A stretch of DNA of 15,059 bases from Candidatus Nanopelagicaceae bacterium (GTDB lineage: Bacteria > Actinomycetota > Actinomycetes > Nanopelagicales > Nanopelagicaceae): positions 1-15,059 of the forward strand of contig CANLAY010000006.1 of NCBI GenBank assembly GCA_947488635.1, written 5' to 3'. Every line of letters starts with the position of its first letter. Position 1 is the first letter of the stretch. The position numbers and the translations under genes are program-made. Shown here in pieces: positions 7,346 to 14,310 of the stretch. Below the pieces are notes generated by a model. It made no database searches. It was not told the origin of the DNA and saw only the letters and a program-made list of their open reading frames with translations.

Positions 7346-8815
7346 ATGAGTCGTATCGAAAATCTGGTTAATCGGCGCAGCACGTTAACTGCTTCTCAAA
7401 TTTATCGACTGCAAGAGTTAATCGCTGACTGGCAATTACTGACGGATCTTTCTTTCGCAGACCTTGTTCTCTGGGTTCCACTTCGCTTCGACGCCACTTC
7501 TTGGCCAACCGGATACGTGGCCATCGCACATATCCGCCCAACTACTTCGGCAACAGTTTTCGCAAATGACTTAATTGGTTCTGAAATAACTTGGGGAGAA
7601 CGCCCTCGATTAGATGAAGCGCTTTCGAGCGCCGACATAGTGCGAGATTCTGAACCTGAGCTAATCGGTGACTTGCTGATTAAAGAAGAGACGATTCCAG
7701 TAATTTATGAAGGTCAAGTAATCGCAGTTATCTCACGCCATCGAAATGCTGAGTTAATGCGCTCACCAAGCCGGTTAGAGTTGAACTATCGGGAGATCGC
7801 TAACAATCTTTACCGCATGGTTGTCGAAGGTACGTATCCATATAAAGATGCATCCTCAATTTTCGACCCATCTGCTCGCGTGGGCGATGGCCTGATCAGA
7901 CTTGATTTAAATGGCGTAATTACATACGCCAGCCCGAATGCCAGATCTGCTTTTAATCGAATGGGTTGGGGCAATGACTTAGAGAGTTTTAATTTGGGTG
8001 AAGTTGCTTCGCAAGTATCTATGCAACGAAATGAATCACATCACGAAGGAATTAGCAGTTCGTTGAGTGGAAAATCGCTACGTCGTGCTGAAATTGAGAA
8101 CGAAGGAGCCACAATCGATTTAATGGTGATGCCTTTGTTGCAAGGTGGCGATCGGATTGGCGCCATTGTTTTACTGCACAACGTGACCGAGTTACGTCGT
8201 CGTGAACGCGAATTAGTAACCAAAGATGCCACGATTCGCGAAGTGCATCACCGAGTCAAGAATAATTTACAGACAGTTTCAGCGCTTTTGCGATTACAAG
8301 CTCGCCGTATTGAAGAACCACAAGCGAGCGCCGCTCTAGAAGAAGCCGTTCGCCGAATAGCATCAATTGCACTAGTTCATGAGACGCTTTCAAATAGTGC
8401 CGATGCCAAAGTTGCCTTCGATCAAGTACTAGATAATTTAGTGATTCACGCAGCAGACTTAAGCCCTCGCATGAGCGAAATTAACATTAGACGAAGTGGC
8501 TCATTAGCCGAAATTGATCCACGTATTGCAACTCCGCTTGCTCTGATCGTAACTGAATTGATTCACAACGCACTCGAACATGGGCTAGCTGAGCGAGGAA
8601 GCAACTTAGTTATTCATTGTGAACGTTTTGAAAGTAAAGCCAAAGTCACAGTTAGCGATGATGGCACCGGGTTACCAAGTGATTTTGATTTAGTTAACTC
8701 TTCTAATTTAGGGTTACAAATTGTCAGAACTTTGACCGAGAATGAATTGCGTGGTCAGATTAAATTAACTTCGGGGGAGTCTGGCACCCAAGCAACCTTG
8801 GAGTTCCCGCTTTAG
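7346..8815 (+). CDS. pdtaS: PdtaS-type cytosolic sensor histidine kinase
   Basis: The 489-residue protein has no membrane segment. It has an N-terminal GAF-like domain (about residues 1-165), a PAS domain (about 175-280, including DGLIRLDLNGVITYASPNA), then a HisKA_2 domain with H-box EVHHRVKNNLQT (H301/H302) and a HATPase domain with N-box TELIHNALEHG, G1 box DDGTGL and G2 box NLGLQIV. This layout is that of mycobacterial PdtaS (Rv3220c). PdtaS phosphorylates PdtaR, a response regulator with an RNA-binding ANTAR domain that controls transcripts by anti-termination. No pdtaR is in this window; in mycobacteria it is also at a distant locus. The start ATG abuts the DUF6912 stop. The final TAG overlaps the whiB1 stop on the other strand in the four-base sequence TTAG. 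Confidence 0.9.
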   Translation: MSRIENLVNRRSTLTASQIYRLQELIADWQLLTDLSFADLVLWVPLRFDATSWPTGYVAIAHIRPTTSATVFANDLIGSEITWGERPRLDEALSSADIVRDSEPELIGDLLIKEETIPVIYEGQVIAVISRHRNAELMRSPSRLELNYREIANNLYRMVVEGTYPYKDASSIFDPSARVGDGLIRLDLNGVITYASPNARSAFNRMGWGNDLESFNLGEVASQVSMQRNESHHEGISSSLSGKSLRRAEIENEGATIDLMVMPLLQGGDRIGAIVLLHNVTELRRRERELVTKDATIREVHHRVKNNLQTVSALLRLQARRIEEPQASAALEEAVRRIASIALVHETLSNSADAKVAFDQVLDNLVIHAADLSPRMSEINIRRSGSLAEIDPRIATPLALIVTELIHNALEHGLAERGSNLVIHCERFESKAKVTVSDDGTGLPSDFDLVNSSNLGLQIVRTLTENELRGQIKLTSGESGTQATLEFPL

Positions 8816-9081
8816 AACTGGTTTTGTTGTTCTTGCAGACGAGCACGATTACGTGCTGCGCGACGCTTTAGTGCACGACGTTCATCTTCTGATAAACCGC
8901 CCCAAACTCCGGCATCTTGTCCGCTCTCAAGTGCCCAAGCCAAGCAGGCATCTTTAACAATGCAGCGGTTACAAACCTTTTTTGCTTCTTCAATCTGGGT
9001 AATGGCAGGGCCAGTGTTTCCGACTGGGAAGAACAGCTCTGGATCTTCATCTCGGCAAGCAGATTGATGACGCCAATCCAT
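8812..9081 (-). CDS. whiB1: WhiB1-type iron-sulfur transcription factor
   Basis: The 89-residue protein carries the four invariant Wbl cysteines at C9, C37, C40 and C46 (C-x27-C-x2-C-x5-C), which hold a [4Fe-4S] cluster. These positions match mycobacterial WhiB1. The GVWGG turn and a basic C-terminal tail (KRRAARNRARLQ) for DNA binding follow. WhiB1 binds the principal sigma factor and is an essential nitric-oxide-responsive regulator in mycobacteria. Position beside the PdtaS-type gene matches Rv3219. The start MDWRHQSACRDEDPELFFP is the normal one. Upstream on this strand an AGGTGG lies seven bases before the ATG and is an acceptable ribosome binding site. A second overlapping frame on the same strand is a shadow. 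The gene ends tail-to-tail with the kinase gene, sharing four bases. Confidence 0.96.
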   Translation of the reverse strand: MDWRHQSACRDEDPELFFPVGNTGPAITQIEEAKKVCNRCIVKDACLAWALESGQDAGVWGGLSEDERRALKRRAARNRARLQEQQNQF

Positions 9082-9281
9082 GAGAACACCACCTATCCCT
9101 GAAACCTCGCGTACAGAAGCCAGTTCCGTACCAATTAATTAATTTGATCTTGCTACGAACTCGATGTCGTAATGTGCTTATTCTCCCGTGCTTGAACCCT
9201 TAATACAAGGACAAAAGGCAGGGGATTTCCCGATTACCGGTGATTTATCTCGCTTGCATTTTATTCTTCACCAACTAAATG

Positions 9282-9353
9282 TGCCCCCGACAGGATTCGA
9301 ACCTGTGCACCCGCCTCCGGAGGGCGGTGCTCTATCCCCTGAGCTACGGGGGC
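9282..9353 (-). tRNA. tRNA-Arg (anticodon CCG)
   Basis: Read on the minus strand, the seven-pair acceptor stem GCCCCCG/CGGGGGC closes a full cloverleaf: a GCTC/GAGC D-arm with AGGGGATA loop, an anticodon stem CCGCC/GGCGG with loop CTCCGGA (anticodon CCG, reading CGG arginine codons), a variable GTGC, and a T-arm ACAGG-TTCGAAT-CCTGT. The discriminator base is A at 9282. The encoded 3' end does not carry CCA, so it must be added enzymatically. The total length is 72. It is a stand-alone tRNA between whiB1 and msrA. Confidence 0.97.
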
Positions 9354-9362
9354 GCAATGGCA

Positions 9363-9390
9363 AGGTTATCAGTAGCGCAGATGTTAATAA
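9363..9390 (-). promoter_or_regulatory. possible promoter of tRNA-Arg
   Basis: Reading the minus strand, TTATTA (9390-9385) and TAACCT (9368-9363) are spaced by 16 bases. The second box ends 10 bases before the mature tRNA 5' end at 9353. The match to sigma-70-type consensus is weak and the placement is the main support. Confidence 0.28.
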
Positions 9391-9460
9391 TTACTCAGGA
9401 AACATTCATGGCATCTGAACTCGTATGACAATTTTGTGGGCTTACTGCCAGAATATTGCC

Positions 9461-9985
9461 ATGAATCAGAGCGCATACTTTGCAACCGGTTGTTTTTGGG
9501 GCGCCGAACGTCGTTTCTGGCAGTTAGCCGGAGTTATTCAAACCAGTGTTGGCTACATGGGTGGCACACGGCCAAATCCAAGTTATGAACAAGTCTGCAC
9601 TGGCGTAACTGGCCATGCCGAAATGGTGCATGTTTTATTCGATGATGAACAGATTTCATATCAGCGCTTACTTGAAGAGTTCTGGACTATGCATGATCCG
9701 ACTTCACTTAATCAACAAGGTGGCGATATCGGAACTCAGTACCGCAGTTCTATATATGCAACCACATCAGAACAATTAGCTCAGGCAATTAAGTCTCGTG
9801 ATCTCTATCAAGAAGTTTTAACCAAAGCGGGACTCGACCCAATTGTTTCTGAAATTCTTATCGCCGATGGCGTTGAATATTTCATCGCCGAGGAATATCA
9901 CCAGAAGTACTTGCAGAAGAATCCGAATGGCTACGACTGTCATTCCAGTACTGGCGTTGCATTTCCGGTTGGAGTAGTTCTCTAA
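9461..9985 (+). CDS. msrA: Peptide methionine-(S)-S-oxide reductase MsrA
   Basis: MsrA reduces the S-epimer of methionine sulfoxide in proteins and free methionine, using thioredoxin. The catalytic motif GCFWGAE has its nucleophilic cysteine at C11. SVGYMGG, GHAEMVHV and FWTMHDPTSLNQQGGDIGTQ are family signatures, and C160 in NGYDCHSSTG is the likely resolving cysteine. I chose the ATG at 9461, giving 174 residues, because homologues begin a few residues before the catalytic motif. The frame is open from an ATG at 9425, which would add 12 residues without family support. No ribosome binding site is clear for either. The stop TAA shares one base with the msrB ATG (TAATG), indicating translational coupling of the two stereospecific repair enzymes. 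Confidence 0.95.
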   Translation: MNQSAYFATGCFWGAERRFWQLAGVIQTSVGYMGGTRPNPSYEQVCTGVTGHAEMVHVLFDDEQISYQRLLEEFWTMHDPTSLNQQGGDIGTQYRSSIYATTSEQLAQAIKSRDLYQEVLTKAGLDPIVSEILIADGVEYFIAEEYHQKYLQKNPNGYDCHSSTGVAFPVGVVL

Positions 9986-10398
9986 TGGGCGAGAGTAATT
10001 ATCCGGTAAAAGTCAACGAAGCAGAACTAAAAGCGAAGTTAGATTCTCTTTCTTATGATGTTTTGCGCAATGCTGCAACTGAGCGACCATTTACTGGTGA
10101 ATACACTGACACTGACAAAGTTGGTGTCTATAAATGTAAAGCTTGCGCCGCCGAACTATTCCGCAGCGAAACTAAATTTCATTCCGGCTGTGGTTGGCCA
10201 TCTTTCTATGCACCATCTGCCGATGATGCTGTTGAATTAATTGAAGATCGCTCTCTTGCGCCAAGAGTTCGCACCGAAGTGCGCTGTGCTGCTTGCGGCT
10301 CACATTTAGGTCATGTTTTTGAGGGCGAAGGCTATGACGTGCCAACTGATCAACGCTGGTGCATCAATTCTGTCTCATTAATCCTTGAGGATATTTAG
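9985..10398 (+). CDS. msrB: Peptide methionine-(R)-S-oxide reductase MsrB
   Basis: MsrB reduces the R-epimer of methionine sulfoxide and so complements MsrA. The 137-residue protein has two zinc-binding CxxC pairs (C51/C54 and C101/C104), the motif SGCGWPSF with C69 as the probable resolving cysteine, and the catalytic C126 in RWCINSVSL. All key residues of the zinc-containing, thioredoxin-recycled class are present, with no selenocysteine. Translation starts one base inside the msrA stop codon. The last TAG overlaps the stop of the convergent DNA glycosylase gene in the four bases TTAG (10395-10398), leaving no room for a separate terminator. Confidence 0.97.
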   Translation: MGESNYPVKVNEAELKAKLDSLSYDVLRNAATERPFTGEYTDTDKVGVYKCKACAAELFRSETKFHSGCGWPSFYAPSADDAVELIEDRSLAPRVRTEVRCAACGSHLGHVFEGEGYDVPTDQRWCINSVSLILEDI

Positions 10399-11039
10399 TA
10401 GTCCAGCCCGCGACTTTCATGAACTGCTTGATAGCAATACCAAGCAACAACACTTCGGTATGGATGTAACTTCTCACCCTTTACATCTAAAGCTTTAGCC
10501 AGAGTTTCCTCTTTATTTTTGTGGATTATGTCCCAACCCCGGCGCACCGCTAAATCGCCGGTTGGCCAAACATTTAAGCGCCCTAGTTGAAACATCATAA
10601 ACATCTCAACTGTCCAGCGCCCAATGCCCCATAGTGAAGTTAACTTGTCATAAATCTCTTGATCATCATGGATTTCATCGATGGTATCTATGGGAATTGA
10701 TTTATCAACAACCGCCTCAGCTAGGCCCTTTATTGTGCGAGCTTTTGCGCCAGAGACACCTATTTCTCGAAGTGCAGCGTCATCGAGTTTGATTATTTTT
10801 TTAGCGCTAATCGTTCCCTTACAAAGATCAATCAAGCGCCCATGAATTGTCTCTGCAGCCTTTACGGCTAGTTGCTGTGAAATAACAGAACTAACCAAGG
10901 ATTCAAAATGGGACTCGGCTGGAGCACTTCGACCTATTGTGCAAAGCGGGCGACGAGCTATTAGTGGTGCAAACTTGCGATCCATCTCAGCAACTTCGGC
11001 AACGATAAGTCGCATCTTTTGCGCAGAGTGGACGGCCAT
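10395..11039 (-). CDS. AlkA-like DNA-3-methyladenine glycosylase (HhH-GPD)
   Basis: The 214-residue protein fits the helix-hairpin-helix GPD superfamily of base-excision glycosylases that remove alkylated purines from DNA. Landmarks are FESLVSSVISQQLAVKAA (about residues 45-62), the hairpin motif SLWGIGRWTVEMF (135-147) and the catalytic aspartate D162 in VWPTGDLAVRRG, aligned with AlkA Asp238. There is no C-terminal iron-sulfur cysteine cluster, which argues against endonuclease III or MutY. It resembles the short AlkA-type enzymes lacking the N-terminal AlkA domain. Start is M1 at 11039; M9 is an alternative. The DUF4389 gene lies upstream on the same strand with a three-base gap, so they are probably co-transcribed. 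It ends tail-to-tail with msrB. Confidence 0.9.
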   Translation of the reverse strand: MAVHSAQKMRLIVAEVAEMDRKFAPLIARRPLCTIGRSAPAESHFESLVSSVISQQLAVKAAETIHGRLIDLCKGTISAKKIIKLDDAALREIGVSGAKARTIKGLAEAVVDKSIPIDTIDEIHDDQEIYDKLTSLWGIGRWTVEMFMMFQLGRLNVWPTGDLAVRRGWDIIHKNKEETLAKALDVKGEKLHPYRSVVAWYCYQAVHESRGLDY

Positions 11040-11042
11040 AGA

Positions 11043-11642
11043 TTAGAGGGAGAAACTTGGGTATTCGTCAGTTACTAAAATAAATGCATAACCGTATACA
11101 CGATTGAAGAACGCTAAAATTCCCACCATAGCGTCAGCGCACCAAACTGGATACTTGCCGCTGAACAAGATTGAGAACCAAGCAAAGAGAGTTAAGAAAA
11201 GTCCATAAATTAAGTAGATTATTGCCATTACATAAAGTGGGATAGCTAAGAACCACTTAAAGAGTGGCTTAACTCGGCTAAGTTGTGAACCGTTGCCAAC
11301 TTCAGGCAAAGTGATTTTCACTATGTCATTTTCTTCAATCGATGGATAGTCATCGGTAAGCAATAGAACATAGGCGTTAACGCGAGTTTCAAGCGAAATC
11401 AAGGCATGATTAAATGAGAGCGCATAACTTGGGTAAATGCCGCGAAAGACCAGCGCCAAGAAAGTAGGCAGAACAATTAAGCCGCCCAAGCTATAACCCC
11501 AGGTGTAAGTTGAAAAAGAACTAATAGCAAAGGCGCTGAAGTAGATTGCCACCGGCAAAACGATGATTAATCGAAAGAGCGCAGTTAAGCGGTTGCGGTC
11601 TTCTAGTTCAACTTGGATTAAGGTCTGAATTTGATTGCTCAT
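11043..11642 (-). CDS. Membrane protein with two DUF4389-type repeats
   Basis: The 199-residue protein is a tandem duplication. Unit 1 runs RLTALFRLIIVLP (18-30), a hydrophobic pair, FRGIYP (66-71), then RVNAYVLLLTDDYPSIE (87-103). Unit 2 runs RVKPLFKWFLAIP (123-135), hydrophobic helices, FSGKYP (160-165), then RVYGYAFILVTDEYPSFSL (181-199). This order of a positively charged Arg-rich start, two membrane helices, G-x-YP and LTD-x-YP is the DUF4389 pattern. About four transmembrane helices are expected, two per unit. Function is unknown. It shares a transcription unit with the glycosylase gene, with a three-base gap, and is divergent from the LacI-family gene across 113 bases. Confidence 0.8.
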   Translation of the reverse strand: MSNQIQTLIQVELEDRNRLTALFRLIIVLPVAIYFSAFAISSFSTYTWGYSLGGLIVLPTFLALVFRGIYPSYALSFNHALISLETRVNAYVLLLTDDYPSIEENDIVKITLPEVGNGSQLSRVKPLFKWFLAIPLYVMAIIYLIYGLFLTLFAWFSILFSGKYPVWCADAMVGILAFFNRVYGYAFILVTDEYPSFSL

Positions 11643-11705
11643 AACTCTAAGGTAACCCTAATTACGAAAAATCTATTGCTTTTTTAGGACTTACCGCCTA
11701 GTTTT

Positions 11706-11711
11706 TACAAT
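11706..11711 (+). promoter_or_regulatory. possible -10 box upstream of the LacI-family gene
   Basis: TACAAT at 11706-11711 is close to the -10 consensus, but no good -35 lies 16-18 bases upstream. A repeated TTGCAG follows at 11714-11719 and 11734-11739, 20 bases apart start to start, between this box and the coding start. The repeats might be an operator half-site pair, but they are direct, not inverted as in classical LacI operators. Confidence 0.25.
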
Positions 11712-11746
11712 TATTGCAGGAATTTACAGTCTCTTGCAGAAAGTAT

Positions 11747-11750
11747 GAGG
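11747..11750 (+). promoter_or_regulatory. ribosome binding site that sets the LacI-family start
   Basis: GAGG lies five bases before the ATG at 11756. The nine-base string TGAGGAATA (11746-11754) recurs at 12751-12759 just before the downstream oxidoreductase ATG. This supports the ATG at 11756 over the upstream TTG at 11714. Confidence 0.6.
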
Positions 11751-11755
11751 AATAC

Positions 11756-12760
11756 ATGGCTGGAATCAAGGAAGTCGCAGCAGAGGCAGGCGTTTCAACT
11801 GCCACCGTTTCGCGCGCACTTCGAGGCCTAGAACATGTAAATCCGCAAACTCGGGCCAAAATTGAAGCCGCAGCTGCGAAATTAAATTACTCCTTAACCG
11901 GTGACGGTGATCGGATTCGACCTGGTCGCACCAATAGCGTCGGCGTAGTTGCGCCATATATTTCACGTTGGTATTTCGCCCAAGTAATCAATGGCGCTGA
12001 GCAAGCGCTACGCGAAGCCGGCCTAGATCTCTTGCTTTATAACTTCAGCCAGATGAAAGGGCGCGAGCGGTTATTCCAGCATCAATTGCTTAAAGGTCGC
12101 GTTGATGCGCTAATCGTTATTAGTTTGCCGCCAACTGAAGAAGAATTTGCTTCAATGCTGAGTTTGGGAATTCCGATCGCACTTGTTGGTATGGCACATA
12201 AAGATTGTGCAAGTATCAAAATTGATGATGTTGCCGGAGCTCGAACTGCAACCCAACACTTAGTTAATCAAGGTCATAAACAAATTGGTTTAATGTCCGG
12301 TCGCCCCGATGACCCTTTTAATTTCTCGGTGCCACAAGATCGTCGTCGCGGCTTCTTGCAAGTATTAGCCGAGAACGGATTGGAATGGATTCCTTCACGT
12401 GAAGTACATGGTGACTTCACCATGAATACCGCCTCACGCGCAATGGATGATTTATTGGCCCGACCAAATCGACCAACTGCTATTTTCTGCGAGTCTGATG
12501 AAATGGCATTTGGCGCCATGCAAGCAGCTAGACGTCACGGTTTAAGTGTTCCTGATGATATTTCGATAATTGGTTTTGATGGCCATGAGATGGCGGAATA
12601 TTCTGATCTAACTACGATCGAACAACCAGTGCAGTTAATGGGCGAGATGGCTGCTTGGTCAATTATGGAACGTCTACGTAAGCCCAACGCCGAAGTGCCG
12701 TCATTGGTTCTACCAACTACCCTGGTGGTACGTAATTCCACGAAACGACTTGAGGAATAG
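11756..12760 (+). CDS. LacI-family transcriptional repressor
   Basis: From the ATG at 11756 the protein is 334 residues, the usual length. The N-terminal helix-turn-helix and hinge (IKEVAAEAGVSTATVSRALR, residues 4-23) are typical of LacI/GalR. A periplasmic-binding-like ligand domain follows, with VGVVAPYISRWYFAQVINGAEQAL, the RRRGF segment, FCESDEMAFGAMQAARRHGLSVPDDISIIGFD and DLTTIEQP near the end. Such repressors bind a sugar or other small ligand to control nearby operons. The ligand is not evident. The downstream oxidoreductase starts two bases after the stop, so this gene probably regulates its own transcription unit. An in-frame TTG at 11714 would add 14 residues with no family support. 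Confidence 0.92.
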   Translation: MAGIKEVAAEAGVSTATVSRALRGLEHVNPQTRAKIEAAAAKLNYSLTGDGDRIRPGRTNSVGVVAPYISRWYFAQVINGAEQALREAGLDLLLYNFSQMKGRERLFQHQLLKGRVDALIVISLPPTEEEFASMLSLGIPIALVGMAHKDCASIKIDDVAGARTATQHLVNQGHKQIGLMSGRPDDPFNFSVPQDRRRGFLQVLAENGLEWIPSREVHGDFTMNTASRAMDDLLARPNRPTAIFCESDEMAFGAMQAARRHGLSVPDDISIIGFDGHEMAEYSDLTTIEQPVQLMGEMAAWSIMERLRKPNAEVPSLVLPTTLVVRNSTKRLEE

Positions 12761-12762
12761 GC

Positions 12763-14289
12763 ATGACCACGGTTACTAAAGATGTTGTGATCATTGGCGG
12801 TGGCCACAACGGTTTAGTAGCGGCAACATATTTAGCTAAAGCCGGCAAATCAGTGGTAATTCTTGAAGCAAATGAAGAAATCGGTGGTGCCACAGCCAGC
12901 GTCAGAGCTTTCCCAGAATTCGATGCGCACTTGTCACGCTATTCCTACTTAGTGGCGTTATTGCCTGACCAAATTGTTAGCGACCTAGGACTTAATTTTG
13001 TAACCATGCCTCGCACAGTTTCGTCATATACCCCTGATTTAAATGGCGCCGGACTTTATATTTCGCGCCAATGGGATCAAACCACTGCAGATTCCTTCGC
13101 CTCGATTCCAGATGGTGAGGCAGATGCAGCAGCATGGCAGCAGTTCTATGGTGAAGTCGCAAAGTTTGCTGAACGTATTGCGCCATACATGTTGCAACCA
13201 TTGAAAAGCCGTAGCGAACTTAAGGCGGCAATTGGTTTACCTGAAATTTGGAATTATTTAGTTGAAGCACCAATCGGTGAAATCATTAACGCTCGCTTTA
13301 AAAGTGACTTGGTTAAAGGCGTTGTCCTAACTGATGCGCTAATCGGAACCCATGCATCAGCTGATGACTTGCTGGCTAATATTTGTTTTCTCTATCACCT
13401 GATTGGAAACGGCACCGGGGAGTGGAAAGTTCCTAAAGGTGGCATGGGCGCACTAGTTAAAGAATTAGAACGCGTTGCTCGCGCAGCTGGCGTTGAGATT
13501 CGTACAAATAGCAAAGTTACTTCAATTAAAAGTAATGCAGATTCAGTTACTGCGACAATCGAAAATGGCGACCAATTCGTAGCCAGTCATTTACTATCTA
13601 ATGCAGCGCCACAGGTACTGGCAAAGCTTCGTAATAAACCTAAACCAGCAAGTCTGTCAGGTGCGCAATTTAAAATTAATATGTTGTTAAAGAAAATGCC
13701 TAGATTAAAGAGCGGTATTGCGCCTGAGTTAGCATTTGCCGGAACTTTTCATATCAGCGAGAAATTTTCTCAGCTGGAAACTTCATACCAAGAGAGCAAA
13801 GCGGGCAAGTTGCCTGCTTGTTTCCCATCTGAAATGTATTGCCATACTTTGTCTGACCCTTCAATTTTGAGCCCCGAGCTACAAGCTGCCGGTTATCAAA
13901 CTCTGACTCTCTTTGGCTTACATACGCCAGCTGAACTTTTCGATGCTGATAATGAAGCCACCAAGGCCACAGCGCTAGCCGGTTTCATTGCCGAATTGGA
14001 TAAATACTTAGTTGACCCAGTCTCGCAAATTATTGCTCGCAATAGTGATGGTTCGCCTTGTATTGAAGCCAAGACCCCGTTGGACTTAGAAGAAGCGATC
14101 TCATTGCCGCGTGGAAATATCTTCCATAGTGATCTAACTTTCCCATTTCGCGAAGAAGGCGATAGCCGGCGCTGGGGCGTGGAAACTGATGATCCACGAA
14201 TCTTTATTTGTGGCGCAGGTGCGCAACGAGGCGGGGGAGTGAGCGGAATCCCTGGTCATAATGCGGCAATGGCCGTTCTTGGAAAGTAA
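12763..14289 (+). CDS. FAD-dependent phytoene-desaturase-like oxidoreductase
   Basis: This 508-residue protein has an N-terminal Rossmann fold for FAD: IIGGGHNGLVAA (G12, G14, G17) and VVILEANEEIGGATAS with acidic E35. The C-terminal FAD-closing motif lies in the last 30 residues, FICGAGAQRGGGVSGIPGHNAA. The layout is that of the CrtI/PYROXD2-like family, a large group of FAD oxidoreductases that includes carotenoid desaturases and many uncharacterised dehydrogenases. No phytoene synthase or other carotenoid gene is nearby, so a carotenoid role is not supported here. A good GAGG lies seven bases before the ATG and two bases separate it from the repressor stop. The substrate is unknown. It probably forms a unit with the PLP enzyme 21 bases downstream. 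Confidence 0.88.
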   Translation: MTTVTKDVVIIGGGHNGLVAATYLAKAGKSVVILEANEEIGGATASVRAFPEFDAHLSRYSYLVALLPDQIVSDLGLNFVTMPRTVSSYTPDLNGAGLYISRQWDQTTADSFASIPDGEADAAAWQQFYGEVAKFAERIAPYMLQPLKSRSELKAAIGLPEIWNYLVEAPIGEIINARFKSDLVKGVVLTDALIGTHASADDLLANICFLYHLIGNGTGEWKVPKGGMGALVKELERVARAAGVEIRTNSKVTSIKSNADSVTATIENGDQFVASHLLSNAAPQVLAKLRNKPKPASLSGAQFKINMLLKKMPRLKSGIAPELAFAGTFHISEKFSQLETSYQESKAGKLPACFPSEMYCHTLSDPSILSPELQAAGYQTLTLFGLHTPAELFDADNEATKATALAGFIAELDKYLVDPVSQIIARNSDGSPCIEAKTPLDLEEAISLPRGNIFHSDLTFPFREEGDSRRWGVETDDPRIFICGAGAQRGGGVSGIPGHNAAMAVLGK

Positions 14290-14310
14290 AAAAGTAATAG
14301 GCTTTCAGCT

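Noticed and set aside
8868..9092. 74-codon minus-strand frame overlapping whiB1
   Set aside because: It is a shifted frame of whiB1. The whiB1 frame keeps all four cluster cysteines at the expected positions.
9082..9281. Terminator or small RNA in the 200-base gap between whiB1 and tRNA-Arg
   Set aside because: I see an AT-rich AATTAATTAATT and an isolated ACCGGT but no G+C-rich stem with a T-run and no conserved RNA fold. The gap most likely holds the whiB1 promoter, whose boxes I could not place.
9188..9418. 76-codon open frame between whiB1 and msrA
   Set aside because: It reads straight through the tRNA-Arg gene in antisense. The PPTGFEPVHPPPEGGALSPELRG stretch is the familiar false translation of a tRNA, so it is not a gene.
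14290..14310. SAM or other sulfur riboswitch before the PLP enzyme
   Set aside because: Only 21 bases separate it from the upstream gene, far too short for a riboswitch, and no terminator stem is present.
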